DNA of 64,000 bases, taken from NCBI GenBank assembly GCA_964036155.1, contig OZ038423.1, positions 17,747,249-17,811,248 on the forward strand, in the 5' to 3' direction. Below are positions 24,885 to 37,141 of this stretch, one piece after another (the first letter of the stretch is position 1; every line of letters starts with the position of its first letter). Below the pieces are notes generated by a model, which was not told the DNA's origin, made no database searches, and worked only from the letters and a program-made list of their open reading frames with translations. The translations under genes were made by a program, and so were the position numbers. The DNA comes from Diploscapter coronatus (Eukaryota > Nematoda > Chromadorea > Rhabditida > Rhabditidae).

Positions 24885-24988
24885 CAGGGATTAAAAGTTT
24901 GGGCCAAAGGCCGGCCTGGGCTTGGTCAATCCGGCCCTGGACCTGGGTATTCTCAAAATCTGGGCCTGGTCCAAACTTTTAATCCCTG
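24885..24988. mobile_element. hAT-like MITE, 104 bp
   Basis: Ends CAGGGATTAAAAGTTTGG and its complement CCAAACTTTTAATCCCTG. The core is GC-rich with GGCCGGCCTGG. Flanked by an 8-bp duplication with one mismatch: ATGCAGAT on the left, GTGCAGAT on the right. CAGGG ends and 8-bp duplications are typical of the hAT superfamily. A second copy is at 44441-44532. Confidence 0.9.
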
Positions 24989-25485
24989 GTGCAGATCTTT
25001 CTGCTCAAGTTTCTCGATCTCTGTTCTTCAACCTCTCGTTATCGTATTTTAATGTTTATGGCTAACTAATTTAATGAACATTAATGCGACACATATAAAT
25101 CTCTACCAGTGTCGATTAAAGCTATATAATCCGAGAAATGGCTGCTCTTTTCATAGCAAAACGATGTGATGCCCTTTAGGTAGTAATTTCATCAGAGCGA
25201 TTTTGATCTGCATCATTTGTCTATAAAAGCGGCTTTAATTTCTATTCTGTCCATTTTAATTGTGCAGTTGCTATATCCTTTTGAATATAAAAATGATATA
25301 TAGGTTGTTTGATGAATTTTAAAAATCGTTCTCATAATGCATGTCTGTTTTATCTGATTCGTGCCATTCTTTGAGCAATATATCTCATCGTGCACATATA
25401 ATGAATGTATTTAACAAATTCATATTTTAGTCTATTCATGTTTGTTGCAGGAATTGGCATTGGATCATATCTCCTGAATTACAAA

Positions 25486-26638
25486 ATGGGTTACAATAAG
25501 TTGGCACTCTTCATAGCGATTTCTTCATTAATCGCTCTTTCCTATGCCCAAACCCAGAGAGACAAAGCAATTGCAAAGGTTCTGAAGATGACTGGAATCA
25601 AGCTATCCGATTACCAACTCAACGAGAAAACTGTAGTCAAGGTAAATTTATTTATATTGTAGATTCTGAAGTTTCGCGTTTGCATTTGATATTTTGGAAT
25701 TTATCGATTATTATCTTCTAAATTTTTTTTATAAATATGACATACCATAGGGTCTTCAATGCATTGAACCAACAATCATTGACATTCTGCCTTATGACGG
25801 CACCTCAGCGACGGATAACAAGATCTACAAGGCCGGCATGAAGTGTGTCACAAAAGTCGCCACTCTAGGCACTGCCGCCATCGCCACCAGTTTCATGAGT
25901 CAATGTAGATAGAATTTCTAATCAGACTGATGTATCTCTTCTATTTTAGGGAGCAATTGCATCAAGCCTTCAAATGCCACCTGTTTAGCTGCGAAAGTCA
26001 AGCCGAAAGCAATGAAGGCCTTAGGAAAACCTTATGATGAGCTGTCTGCTATCGCCATGAAATGTATACTATATCTTCCTCCATGATCAATAAGTTGAAT
26101 TCTCAATGCGTAAGACTCACTTGGACGAATAACGGAATTAAGAATTCAATGTTTTCTTCTCAAACAGGCTTTTCAGACTGATTTAAATTGAATTATCTAT
26201 GTTTATCTTTATCGAATCGCATTAGGTGTTCAAAATTTGTACATTTTTATGTAAAATAGAACAAACATAATGATAGTTCTATTCTATTTTAGGTCGAAAA
26301 AACAACGCTGGACAGAGTGGCATGTACGAAAAATGTGCGAATAATGTCTACAAAAAGGTTAGACCTTCTACAATTCTAAAAACATTCTTTTAAATTGTTT
26401 AGGCTCTAGCATACGTCTACAAAGCCTATGTAGACCAAGCTTGCTTGAAACTAGCTACGGTTTGAATTTTATCCCTTATTATGATCTCATAATTCAAGTG
26501 CAGGCGATTAACGTAGCCGAATACAATTGCTGCAGGAAAATGGTCGATCTCGTTGTCAAGAAGGATGTTTCTGGAAAATACTCCTGCTACTCGAAGGCAA
26601 AACCAAAGGCCGGAACTACACCAACTTGTCCAAAATAA
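25486..26638 (+). CDS. Secreted Cys-containing protein, family unknown
   Basis: Six exons in phase: 25486-25641, 25751-25904, 25950-26063, 26293-26357, 26403-26459, 26504-26638 (226 residues). The start MGYNKLALFIAISSLIALS followed by YAQTQ is a clear signal peptide with a likely cleavage after YA. The mature part is Lys-rich with spaced Cys residues (LQCIEP, MKCVTK, SNCIKP, ATCLAAK, MKCRKN, EKCANN, QACLKL, YNCCRK, YSCYSK, TCPK) and no membrane helix. The even Cys spacing suggests a disulfide-bonded helical secreted protein. I do not recognise the domain. Confidence 0.75.
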
Positions 26639-26639
26639 T

Positions 26640-28700
26640 TAGATCTAACACGATTTCACCGATAATTGTTAAAAATAAACGAATCTTAGTTAGTACGATA
26701 ATTTTACGGATTGTGCTTATAAATTGTTCCTCATTTTTATGACTAATTACTAATGAGAATAAATTTTCAGCTTTACATTTACGCTTACTCATAATATCGA
26801 TTTATAAATTCGGTACTTTCAAATGGATTTTTGAACTCATCGAAAATCTACAGACACATAACATAATCTTCTGCTAATGGGGATCTATTTTTAACTCAAA
26901 ACAAATGACATTACTGCCAATTTAATCGTTTGACGAGGAACGAAATTATATTGGCACTAATAAGAGAATTGAACTATGCAATTATTTTTTCAGATCATAT
27001 GGATCATTTATTAATCTACAGTGGCGGCAAAAAGTTTGGGACAATTATGATTTTGAATGCAGTCTGAAGGCTGAATTATCGTGGATCGATTTGAATGAAA
27101 TCTTGCATATTCTTTTCCTACTGAACTCTGAATTTATGATAAATTTTGTTCAAATTGAGTTTATCAGAGTGTATTCAAAATCATAAATGTTCTAAACTTT
27201 TGATCGTTACTATTTGTAAAATTTTAAACTAATTATTATATGACATGGAATGTAATTTACCCAACTTTAAGAGTGATTGTCAGGAAGAACCAAAGTCAGT
27301 ATAAACAGGAGTCCGTCGATTTGGCTGATTTTTACATATCTAGTAGTTTTTCGCGTTAATTCTTGTGGTGCTATCCGTTTACCATAGAAACTATCATATG
27401 TAAGATTACGGTAGCTTGCAGTTTTGACAGATCCGACCTCGGGAAAAATGATAACTTGCTTGTTTCTGAACCAAATTGAAGAGGCTTTCAAATAAGCCTA
27501 TTTCCAGCAGGTATCCCAAGACATTAAATTGGGTCAAAAACGAAAAAAAACTGAACAAAATCTGTGAAAATCAGCCCGATTTGCGGACCCCTGTTTATAC
27601 ATCTTGCTAAGACTTTGGTTTTTGCTGACATTGACTCTTAAATTGGAGCCATTCGTCCTGAGCATTAGGCTCAAATCTAGGTAGCTCTTATGAATAAATT
27701 CGTGACATCAAAACATTTCAATGAAGAATTTGAATCAAATTTAAGTGATGATAGGAATGTCTACACATGCATGAATAGGGCATTCCAAGTTTAGTTCTCT
27801 TTGCGAAATACTATGATTCTCATTTCGTCATTCATCTACAGTTTGAATTTCAAGAAAGCAAAGCATGCAGTCCAGCTTCACTTGTCGATACTCGTCTCGA
27901 AAATATAAATCAAATTGATCTGACTTCACTGAAGAGTGTTAAGCAACTTTTAATAAACCATAGCTTTCGATTTGTTTTCATTTCACACTTTTGATAACAA
28001 TGAAATTTTTTATTCACAATTTTAATTTGAAAAATGAGATATTAGATAAGAAGAATAATCAAGGGCATGTCGCGGCAAGCCGTTCGTCCGTTTCGCAGAC
28101 ATAGTGATAAGGAAAAAGGTTGCACTAAATATTGGATATGATTTTAGGAAATTCCTTTATAGGGTGCGTGATAGTTTCTGAACTATTTTCATGTCTTTAA
28201 TAATCGAAAATGATATTTCCTTAAGAATTTAAACGAATCTAATATCGGATCAAATCTCCCAAATCTGATCATACCCATTTTCTCTTACCTTCCATTGCTC
28301 TAACTAAAATATTTCATACCGTAAAATCTGTAATAGATACCTTAGAACTTTTAATTTTCAACCTCTCAAAAATAAAAGATTCTATTAGAGAATTTACGGC
28401 ATTCGTATTTTCACAGATTAGACTTAATCTTACATAATAGTCGGCCCATAATCCACCAACGAATAGCTAAAATATTCATTATAAAATGTGCATTTGGGTT
28501 GTTATTAATTTCTGGATTTAATGACATTTAAGTCGTTTTTCCTTGATCTAAGTCAACTTCAAAATCTCTTTTATAAGTAGAGAAGTCAAGTAGATTTTAG
28601 GAAACAGGTGATCGCGGTAACTCATCAAAATAACATTACTACAAACTCTCAACAAAACAAAATAATTTTAGATTTTCGAAAATGATTCATTCGGTATAAA
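26640..28700. other. Intergenic with two small DNA elements
   Basis: No gene recognised. A TA-type MITE spans about 27021-27215: CAGTGGCGGCAAAAAGTTTG at the left, with the complement of AAGTTTRGAACATTTATGAT at the right. A hairpin at about 27265-27650 pairs ATTTGGCTGATTTT with AAAATCAGCC and AACCAAAGTC with GACTTTGGTT. Half of the latter recurs at 62340-62450. Confidence 0.55.
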
Positions 28701-29054
28701 TTAATTCATTTTTGTGCGGCGATATTTTCTTTTATAAAAGGTAAACATTTAAATGGATTAAAATATGACTCACATAAGCACAGTGATAGCCAGGATCGTT
28801 CTCTGAAGGAATTTAGTAAAGCACATCGGAGAATTGAAGAACTGATTTTCATAAACGCTACTATAAAACATGGAGATTTGGTATTGAGGTATTTGTGCAT
28901 TTTTGAAAATCAAATTCTTCTTCCGCTGCGATTAACTAAATTTCTTACGCGGATATCTAAATATAATTAATAATTATCCACTGGTTGGAAATTCAATCAT
29001 TCATTATATCTTATTCTTTTTATATGTATTCGAGGCCTGGATTTATGTAGTGAT

Positions 29055-29155
29055 CATGAATTGTGCTGATGCGTGCGAATGTTCGAGATTCGTCACGATC
29101 GCCATACGAGAATCGCGACCAAGCCTCAACATTCGCGGCTTCAGCACGAGTCATA
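29055..29155. mobile_element. Small hairpin MITE
   Basis: Inverted repeat with GTGCTGATGCGTGCGAATGTT on the left and AACATTCGCGGCTTCAGCAC on the right, around CGTCACGATCGC. No coding capacity. Confidence 0.6.
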
Positions 29156-29249
29156 CTCACTGTTCCAATCCAGATCTCTAGGAGTCGAGGGTATTCTTTC
29201 TAGAAATTTTTGACTCAATTCAAACCATGGTTAAAGAGGTTTTTTTTAC

Positions 29250-30741
29250 TTACCCAAGATCAGTATCCCAAAAGATGCACGTATATTCCACACCATCGCT
29301 ATTTTCTACAGTCATTCCCTAAATTTGTATAGATAAAAATACAAAGTGATGAAAAGTATGAAAACAAATATCCTTGAACTAATCATGGTAAGCAACCTGG
29401 AAATGTAGAACGATAAATCATATGAACATACGAAATAATATGGTAAAAGACGCTCTACTCTCCCCTCCCTTCCTCTAACTCTTTACTATTTTCGTATGTT
29501 TCTATCGTCATACTTTTCTAAATTGTCTATAAGTAGAATGATGGCTCACAGTAGGGTCGCTTTCGATTTTACGTACATCGATCCAAGGGTCGGAAGAGCC
29601 CTTCAAATTCGCTGAAAAAGGAGAAAATCAGTAGATGATTTTAATTATCCTGTTTAATTTTTGATAAAATTTAGTCAGTAAGAAATTTTGGCCAGTTTCG
29701 ACATAATTTGGATGAGTTTTCCGTTAAATTACATCTTTTAATAAATAGTAGACTGAGTTTATTTCCGAAAAATTCGGGAAGGCTATAACAGGAAAGGTTC
29801 GCTTTACAAAGATGGTCATAGATTTACTTAGAATAGATCGTTTTCGGAGATCTAAAAAGTTTTGAGATCAGCATGACTCCGATGATCAGACTGATATCAA
29901 ATTTAAACGTTAAAATCAATGCTGAGAACTGATTTGGCCTCTCTAACCATTAGTTTCTTTTGTAAGTAGTATTAATGCCGCTAAATGAGAAAAAACACGC
30001 AATTTAGAAGTCGAATGTTCCAAATTAATTTATGCATTAATAAATTCTCATGAAATTCCTTACCCCAAGTCTTCAAGTCTATGCCTTGCTGTGCACTGTA
30101 CAGCCTTGGTAGGTGGCACGTTGAGCATAATGCCTTGCAGTACATATTTGCTATGTCCCAATTGGCAGAAATTGTAGGCTTCTGTAAAAGCCTTGCTATT
30201 CACGAAACGAAAATGATATTCAAAGATCACCTGATAGCATTTGCCGCTGACAAACTCCCAGCCAGCAGGACATTGTGCAGCTGAAATTGTTGAATTTAGA
30301 TTTGAGAAATGTTTTTTGCTTGAAGAAGAAGGCATTTTCCCTTATTCTCTAATCACAATGAATTATTATTGAGGAAGAGTAAGATGACGTTATATTTTTG
30401 AAAGACGATTTGGTCGTTCATTCATGTAAATTTGATGTTGATAGTTAGGTTCGGTTAAAAAGAAGTGATAACGCTTTCTTTGTAATTCATACACTATTCC
30501 TACAAATTTGATGTATGAATTTAATCGAATTTAATGAATGAATATGCTCCCGGAAAATATACAGTAGTTTTTTTTCCAGAAAACAATGATTCCTCCGAAA
30601 AAGGTTAATGAAATTTATGGACTCAGACAAAAGATCTCTTCTTGACTTCTTGAATTGATAAGAAAATGGTTGGCTTGAAGAATAGTTAAGACTTACCACA
30701 TTGAGCTAACGGAGCTGAATTCGCGAAGCAAGGATCGGTAC
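29250..30741 (-). CDS. C-type-lectin-like domain exons (3' part)
   Basis: An exon at 30741-30697 encodes TDPCFANSAPLAQC and splices in phase to an exon at 30280-30064 that reads AAQCPAGWEFVSGKCYQV and then KAFTEAYNFCQLG. CPAGW...GKCY and A..FC are the opening motifs of a C-type lectin domain. Further exons near 29612-29550 (SDPWIDVRKIESD) and 29320-29255 (ENSDGVEYTCIFWDTD) fit the second half of such a domain, but their phases do not fully agree with my exon ends. Secreted lectin-like proteins of this type often act at surfaces or in immunity in nematodes; sugar binding is not evident here. It may be the second domain of one gene with 33005-33583. Confidence 0.55.
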
Positions 30742-31740
30742 CTAAAAAACTAACATTTAATTTCAATTTTCAAGAAAAGGATACGAGAATATTTCTGTAG
30801 ATAGTCTACCAAAATTTGGACTCAGATTGAAGCTAGAGATCTCTTATTTATTCACATAAAATTTGAAGTCAAACAATACCAATATGGTATTGTGCCAAAT
30901 GATAACGACCCATATGGTAACACGGTAAAGTGGTAGTACGGTACTCTAGGAAGCAAAAATGAAGTATTGCCCTTAATCTGCTATATCCCGAGAAGATTTG
31001 TCGAATTCGTTTGATTTTACAAAAGTAATGAATTTTTGAAGATTTTTGTCATTTTCGTGTGTATGACCATTCAAGCTCCCATACCACGCATACCATAATA
31101 AATAGCCATGAGGTGTCTTCACAAAAGTTGCTCAGCTTTTCATTCACTATCGATTGGTATATGATTTGGGAATCTGTCACTCATTTTTGAAAATTCGACC
31201 CTCGAACCATGTTCATTTGACCGTTTTTCTCAAAATTGTCCCGCCTAATTTATCATTTTTATGACTGATTTTAGGGTAATTTGGCATGTAGAATTCGAAT
31301 ATAGCATTAGATTTTGGTAACCTCTCGTAAACTTTTTCAGGAAAATCGACTTCATACAAAAAATGCATGTTTTGAAACCGTCATTTTTGACTTTGAGGCC
31401 CTCTTCAACCCCAAACAAGTGGCTGGTCCCCTTAAACCATCATATTTTTAGAAAGTACATTCCATGGTCATACTCATCCTTTTTAAATTTTCTCGAATAT
31501 CTATTATAGCAAAAAAGTTTTCTTTGTACCTCCCGTTGACAGTCAAATTGTGAAAACGCAAGACTTTGACCCCCACCTAGCCCCGCCCACTTTTGGAGAC
31601 GGGGTCTGGTCTCCCCATTTTTGTGAATAGGGCCCATGGGTGTATCCACCATATAAGTTTGGTTCGGATCCGAGACACTCTTGCCATTGTCCGGACCCTT
31701 GTTCCAGTTATTCGTGGAATATCTCAATTAAATTTAAAAT
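30742..31740. mobile_element. Truncated copy of TTAA foldback family
   Basis: Shares the core and one arm of the elements at 52373-54857 and 57576-58820, including CATACCACGCATACCATAAT and the terminal block with GGGGCTAGGTGGGGGTCAAA (seen as its complement). The other arm is missing. It preserves the uninterrupted sequence GAAAAGGATACGAGAATA into which another element inserted at 53069. Confidence 0.75.
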
Positions 31741-32639
31741 TTTTTCCTTCTCTATGATTATTAGCCGCTTATTAGTCGTTATCAGTGACAAGATGATTCT
31801 AACTGATAAAATATTGGCATATTAGTGATCAGCATAAAATTTGGAGTCGAATGAGCCCCATTTTGGACAGGAAATATTGACTTTTGGAAAATCGATTTTT
31901 TGACGGGATGCATTCCAGAAGTTTTAGAGGTCTTCAAAAGTATTTTTATCCCATGACTACGTTTATATATAGCAAGAGTAATATTTAGGATCAAAGAAAA
32001 TCCATTCGTTGATTAACGAAATATTTTATATCATAATTAAATACTATACTTGTGGACGAAACAGGAAGTTGAGTCGGGCTATTAGAATGTAGTGGTTGTG
32101 TAGATGCTGTGGTTCTATAATAAACTTCTCAACTTATTATTAATCTTTTTTTTAGTATTTTTGTAGTGTCTGTACGTCCAAGCTTAGTTTAAGGATGTGC
32201 ATAGGTCAAAGACCCATGAATGATACATGGTTGGAAAGGTAGTTTCTGAACGAGTTGTAAAAAAGAAAACCCGATCGAATTTGGATTAGTTTTATGCTAA
32301 TTTTGACACTAGTTTTCAAAATGAGAATGAGAATAAAAGTGATTCATTTCTCAACTTGGCTCGATACTGAGGTGAACTCTCTCATCAAAAGGTAGGCACG
32401 GTTTGGTTCTAGACTCGCTAGATCTGACAAAAGTGTGTATGATATGGTTCTGATATGATCATGATGGATGCGACATTATTGACAAGGGTTGAAAATTATT
32501 CTAATTTGTCAAAGTGCTAATGTTTTCTTGAATGCTAATTTTTCATGGGATATGCTAATTTGAAAATCGCGATTTATGTGAAAAATGCTCGTTAGATGGT
32601 ACGAAGATAACTTTTTTGCTATAAAAAATTTTTCGAGAA

Positions 32640-32870
32640 TCTTTTATAGCAAAAAGTCTTCTTTGTACCTCCCGTTGACAGTCAAATTGTGAAAATGCAC
32701 GACTTTGACCCCCACCTAGCCCCGCCCACTTTTGGAGACGGGGTCTGGTCTCCCCATTTTTGTGAATAGGGTCCATGGGCGTATCCACCATATGTTTGGC
32801 TAGGATCCGAGACACTTTTGCAGTTGTCCGGACCCTTGTTCCAGTTATTCATGGAATGTCTCAATAATGA
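32640..32870. mobile_element. Terminal fragment of TTAA foldback family
   Basis: About 230 bp matching the end of the same foldback family (complement of the block with AAAAGTGGGCGGGGCTAGG and GTCCGGACAACTGC). No partner arm is next to it. Confidence 0.7.
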
Positions 32871-33004
32871 TTCTCATATCATCTTCTGTATATAATTTTA
32901 TGACACATTATTTTCTAAATAAATTGTATCGATTCATTCGTTTCAAAAGTCCTGCTCAAGTGCTAGTTCTCATTTCAGTCTGTTAATGTCGATAATGATT
33001 ACGC

Positions 33005-33583
33005 TTACGTCGCAGGTCTTTTTGTAGTTGTAGCTGTAGTTTCCGGAACACCGCTGCAGGCAAACGCCATCGACGCAGAATTCGAAACAGTTAGCCATTT
33101 TCCATCAGACAAGCGGAGTCCAACATTCCATCTCGCACCAGTCGGTTCGCCTAAATTCATCCACTTACTGTGAGAGAGTAAAGTCCCAATTGTCAAAAAT
33201 ATCGCATTATCACCTGATTAATTTTTAAAATGTCCTCTACTTTCAAATTTTCGCCTGGTACTTTGCAATTTTGATACATTGTGAGATTCCTACCTTCAAG
33301 CCAATTAGTAAAGTCAAAAGATGTTCTATCAGTAAATGCCCAATCATTTATTTGACGACTTGGTGAATAAAGTCCGATGTAGAAGGACTGATGAGTCATA
33401 TCAAGAGAACCCTCGGCTTCTTCTAAATGCGTTCCTTTAGGAATTTTCCTCTTCAACCATCATTTACTCTGCAGGAATGTATTTTCACTCATCGAATGTA
33501 CCGACGTCAGTGAATATCCGATGCTTTGACAATAGCTAAGTGCAGTCGTAAAGTTCATTCTTTGACTGATAAATCGATAGCAT
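33005..33583 (-). CDS. C-type lectin domain exons
   Basis: Three exons in phase: 33583-33468, 33422-33241, 33173-33005. They encode the bulk of a C-type lectin domain: CYRFISQRMNFTTALSYCQS, LTSVHSMSENTFL, FYIGLYSP with DWAFTDRT and FDFTNW, then a Cys, WNVGLRLSDGKW and a final Cys. This is followed by a Thr-rich linker, ETTATTTKRPAT. The apparent TAA stop overlaps a good donor (GTAAGC), so the linker may be spliced on to the lectin exons at 30741 onward, giving a tandem-domain secreted protein. That junction does not phase without an extra exon. The first lectin exon (CPxGW) and signal peptide must lie above 33600 and were not found. Calcium-binding EPN/WND triads are not evident. Confidence 0.7.
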
Positions 33584-33718
33584 CTAAATATTTGGATCAT
33601 TAATTTGTGGCTAATCAATACTAATCAAGTAGAGTTGCTTTAACCTCTAAATAACCTATTGCTATTGCCTAACAGTCTGTTTTGATTCAAAAATATTTTA
33701 TGGAATTTTAAACTATAG

Positions 33719-34059
33719 AAGGATATGAATGGCAACCACAAAATGTTGGTCAGCTAATTTACGAAATGTCGACAGGATTTTACATGGTACGAGTAGGGTC
33801 TGTTGATGATCGTCAATGTAAAATCCTACGAACAGTTTCAAATTGTCGAATGAAACGCTCGTACTTGTTTCCATATGATGATTCGAGTGGTCCACATTTT
33901 GGAGTCGTCTGTGCCAATGCTGATCCTATTATTATACAAGACAGGAAAAGTAACTCAATAGAAGACATAATCGGGCTCGGGATACGGTTCAAAATCAGAA
34001 AACTTTCTGATAAAAGTCAGAAGCTAAATTCTGATAGCGACTTAAATAGTGAGTATTAG
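33719..34059 (+). CDS. Possible exon, unknown protein
   Basis: After a TATAG acceptor, a frame remains open for over 100 codons: GYEWQPQNVGQLIYEMSTGF, then VRVGSVDDRQCKILRTVSNC, then FPYDDSSGPHFGVVCANAD. The composition is protein-like and less AT-rich than its surroundings. No family was recognised and no partner exons were found, so this could be a remnant. Confidence 0.3.
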
Positions 34060-34826
34060 GCCTATAAAAATTGGCAATTAATCAAGTCTTATCAATGAAT
34101 CAAAGGCAAAGTTCTCTTAGAAATTATTTGGGGTTGGTAGTTTATTTCTTAAAGAGTGACTCGACATAATTTCCGATTCCGGTTCCGATTTTTCAAATTT
34201 AAATTCCGTTTCGTCCCTGATTGGCACAATTATTACTCGCTGAAACTCGAGAAGTATTCATTTAGATAGCCTGGCAATTTGAAAATCGTGGAATTACGAA
34301 TCTTTCTGTCAAAATTTAAGAAATAATATAAACGCTATTTTTAAATCGCATTAAAGTTCCCCGATTCAGTGATATGACGACAGAATAGATTCATCTTTAT
34401 GAATTTCGAGATTTTCTGCAAAGACACATCCTCAAAAAGCAATGGCTTTGAATGTAATAAATTAATGACTAGAAATGATCTGATTTTTGTTTTGTCTTTT
34501 TCTAAGCATTCATAATATGGACGGCGGTCTTTATTCATCAAACGACCTACATCCGTTACAGGTAGAAATAAATTTATTTGTAACTTTAAGTTAAACTAGT
34601 TTATTTTGTTTTATCTTGTACAAATTCGAAATAGAGCGGAGGCGGCTAGGATTTTTCCGTCGAAAGCCAGGATACTAGGATGTGCCATATTCTGTATCAT
34701 CCATTGGGCAATCTCAAAATATTTTGGAGAAAATTAAAAATCATTTCGATTTATTAATCCTGAAGAAAAGATTTAATTGATTTTTGATCTGATGATTTGG
34801 GCAAAAATGTAACTTAATCTACTTAT

Positions 34827-34912
34827 TGTCCATTGTAAATGACTTGGTCGTCGCAGTGTTTTTCGCGAAAAGCATTGTGGAGGCCAAATCATTTACAATG
34901 GACAATATAGTC
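34827..34912. repeat. Short hairpin
   Basis: Inverted repeat TTGTCCATTGTAAATGA / TCATTTACAATGGACAA around a GC-rich core similar to part of the foldback element at 9780-10490 (ATTGTCCATTGTAAA, TCGCAGTG). Probably a short derivative of that family. Confidence 0.6.
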
Positions 34913-35073
34913 AAGTCAACATTGAGAACGACGCTTTCCGTAGTGATAAGAGCACAAAGCCGAACTAATAAATATTTTATAATAGGTTGAAAACGTCCAC
35001 CATCCAGACAGTTTTGATTCATTATCAACTGAAAAGGAGTGTCCTGCATCAAAGAATACGCTGTTCTTGCTAA

Positions 35074-35151
35074 ATGAAAGTTTCTATTGCTCTGCTATTT
35101 TTGCAATTCATTTTCTTTGCAAACGGTCAAGAACACTACCCTGTCCTAGAG
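35074..35151 (+). CDS. Orphan signal-peptide exon
   Basis: ATG followed by KVSIALLFLQFIFFANG and QEHYPVLE, ending at a GTGACT donor in phase 0. This is a textbook signal peptide for a secreted protein. No following exon could be found before the foldback element that starts 90 bp downstream; the rest of the gene may lie beyond it or be lost. Confidence 0.45.
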
Positions 35152-35244
35152 GTGACTATACTTTCGAAAGCAAGTGAGACGACGCAATTTTCCTTTATTA
35201 TATCAAGAAATATCCTCATAGAGTGTGCATTCTTTGATGTTTAA

Positions 35245-36076
35245 AACAGATTCTCTGTAATATTCGACGATCTCAAGGAAGAGACCGGACCAGAGGCTTA
35301 AAATGCGTTCTGAAAGATTATTTGAGTGTTTTTTTTTTATCTATATTTGACCTGGAGAACACGATTTTGGGGCTTTTTCCCGGAGTTTTCAAGTTCAGGT
35401 TCGGGTATCGGGTCCGAGGGTCAAATTTCAAAAGCCATTCTTATATTCCAAATTGTATATCATATTGTTCAGTTCGATGAACTGAGTCGATTCGCGCCAA
35501 TATTTTCCGAATTCGACCTTCTTATCACAAGTTACGGCTAAAATCAGTGCAAAAGTGTCAGAAATACGAGGTCCTTCATAGAAAAGTCCACTTTTCTCAT
35601 CTCTTTCTGGATATTACCTCCCAGTTTTTCCACACAATAATCTGCGAGTCCTGCTCATTCTACTCGAATAAAAAAATTCAGAATTGAGATACACCGATTG
35701 ACCGAAAAAGCGATCCGAAGTCGAACTTGAAAATTTCGATTTTATCCCGGAGGCCCATTATTTTTGACATTTTTTCACTGTTTTTAGCCGTAACTTATGA
35801 TAGGAAGGTCGGATCCGAAAAATGTTTTTACTAATCAACTCAGCTCGTCGAGTCGAACAATCTGATATAAGTTTCGGGGTATTAGGCTGACTTTTGAAAT
35901 TCGACCCCCAGACCCGATACTCGAACCTGGACTTGAAAACTCCGGGAAAAAGCCCCAAAATCGTGTTCTCCAGGTCGAATATAGGTAGAAAACACTCAAA
36001 TACCCCTTCAAAACGAATTTTAAGCCTCTGGTCCGATCTCTTCCTTGGGATCGTCGAATATTACAGAGAATCTGTT
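35245..36076. mobile_element. TTAA-flanked foldback element, 832 bp
   Basis: Ends AACAGATTCTCTGTAATATT and its complement, flanked by TTAA on both sides (35241-35244 and 36077-36080). Arms of about 350 bp contain GGGGCTTTTTCCCGGAG and complement, and pair with moderate divergence around an AT-rich loop. No transposase. The target TTAA is used by piggyBac-like and Kolobok-like elements; which one is undecided. Confidence 0.85.
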
Positions 36077-36080
36077 TTAA

Positions 36081-37141
36081 AATGCTTTTTGTTCTATTTT
36101 ATACCTTTGATCGTTAAAATTTGAGTTAAGAATAAATTTAATATTTGACAAATGAGTTTCAAATGGAAAAGCACGCTTACGCGCCATAAAGATAAGCAAT
36201 CATTCTGACGAATATTTCTCCATTGATTTTTATTGTTTGAAGAGGGCGAATAATAATCCATAAAGACTTATCAACGATATATTTCTAACAATTTTTAGTC
36301 ATTTACTAGGTTTTTCTGAGTTTTCTTGCCATTATTATGTTATAATTGATATGAAATGGAGGAACGAGAGATGGGAAGAGAAGGGGTGGGAGTAGAGATT
36401 AAGATGTATGAGTTAGCTTTGGGTTTGTTGTCTAGATGATATGTTTTGTCCTCGGTTCTTATTGATTCCCTCTTCACAGTGACCTCAACTCCAGTTGACA
36501 AGTTATCAACTTTTACAACTTCCCACTTTCATACGAACTTTGCACAAGACAATGAGTGAGAGAATGATACCTTATTTTTGATGAAATCCTTCACGTTGTT
36601 TTACTGAAATTTGGACAATCAGTACGAGGAATGCGCCGCCTTCTTTCACGACATTTATTTGAGAAGAAGTAGAGAACGTTGATTTTTCAGCCCGATTATT
36701 AGAGAGTAAGAAGCGGTAAAAAAGATGAGATTGTGGGATTTGTGCTGATCGTACCAATTTTTCATCAATTTTGCATTTTTGGTGTCGATCTTTCGATTTA
36801 TTCGCTAGTCAGAAGACTTTTGCTCGTTTGCCTGACTCAGCGATTTTATTTATCGTTCTTTTTGTGCGGTTCGTACCGAATTTTCTTTGATTTTAAAAAT
36901 TTTTGGTGTTGATCTTTGATTTCTTTTCTGGTTAGAGGACTTTTGCTACTTGTCTGACCCAGCATTTCTATACCACTTATCACATTGTTTATAGCTATCT
37001 CTCACTTTCTCTACAATCTCTCGATAAAGAGATGACCTCCTCTACCGTGCTCCAAAATTTCTACGTATGAAAAATGTTCGGAGGCCAAGAAATTTCAAAA
37101 AATTCAAATGATTAGAAATATATAAAAAGTAGATTTTTCAG
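36081..37141. other. Upstream region of the Smad gene
   Basis: No gene recognised. A TTTTTCAG directly precedes the Smad start codon at 37142, so either a 5'-UTR intron or a trans-splicing site lies there. Confidence 0.4.

Noticed and set aside
31440..32864. Proline- and glycine-rich frames (for example with SVSDPNQTY)
   Set aside because: These come from the terminal blocks of the TTAA foldback family and recur at six places in both orientations; they are repeat sequence, not genes.
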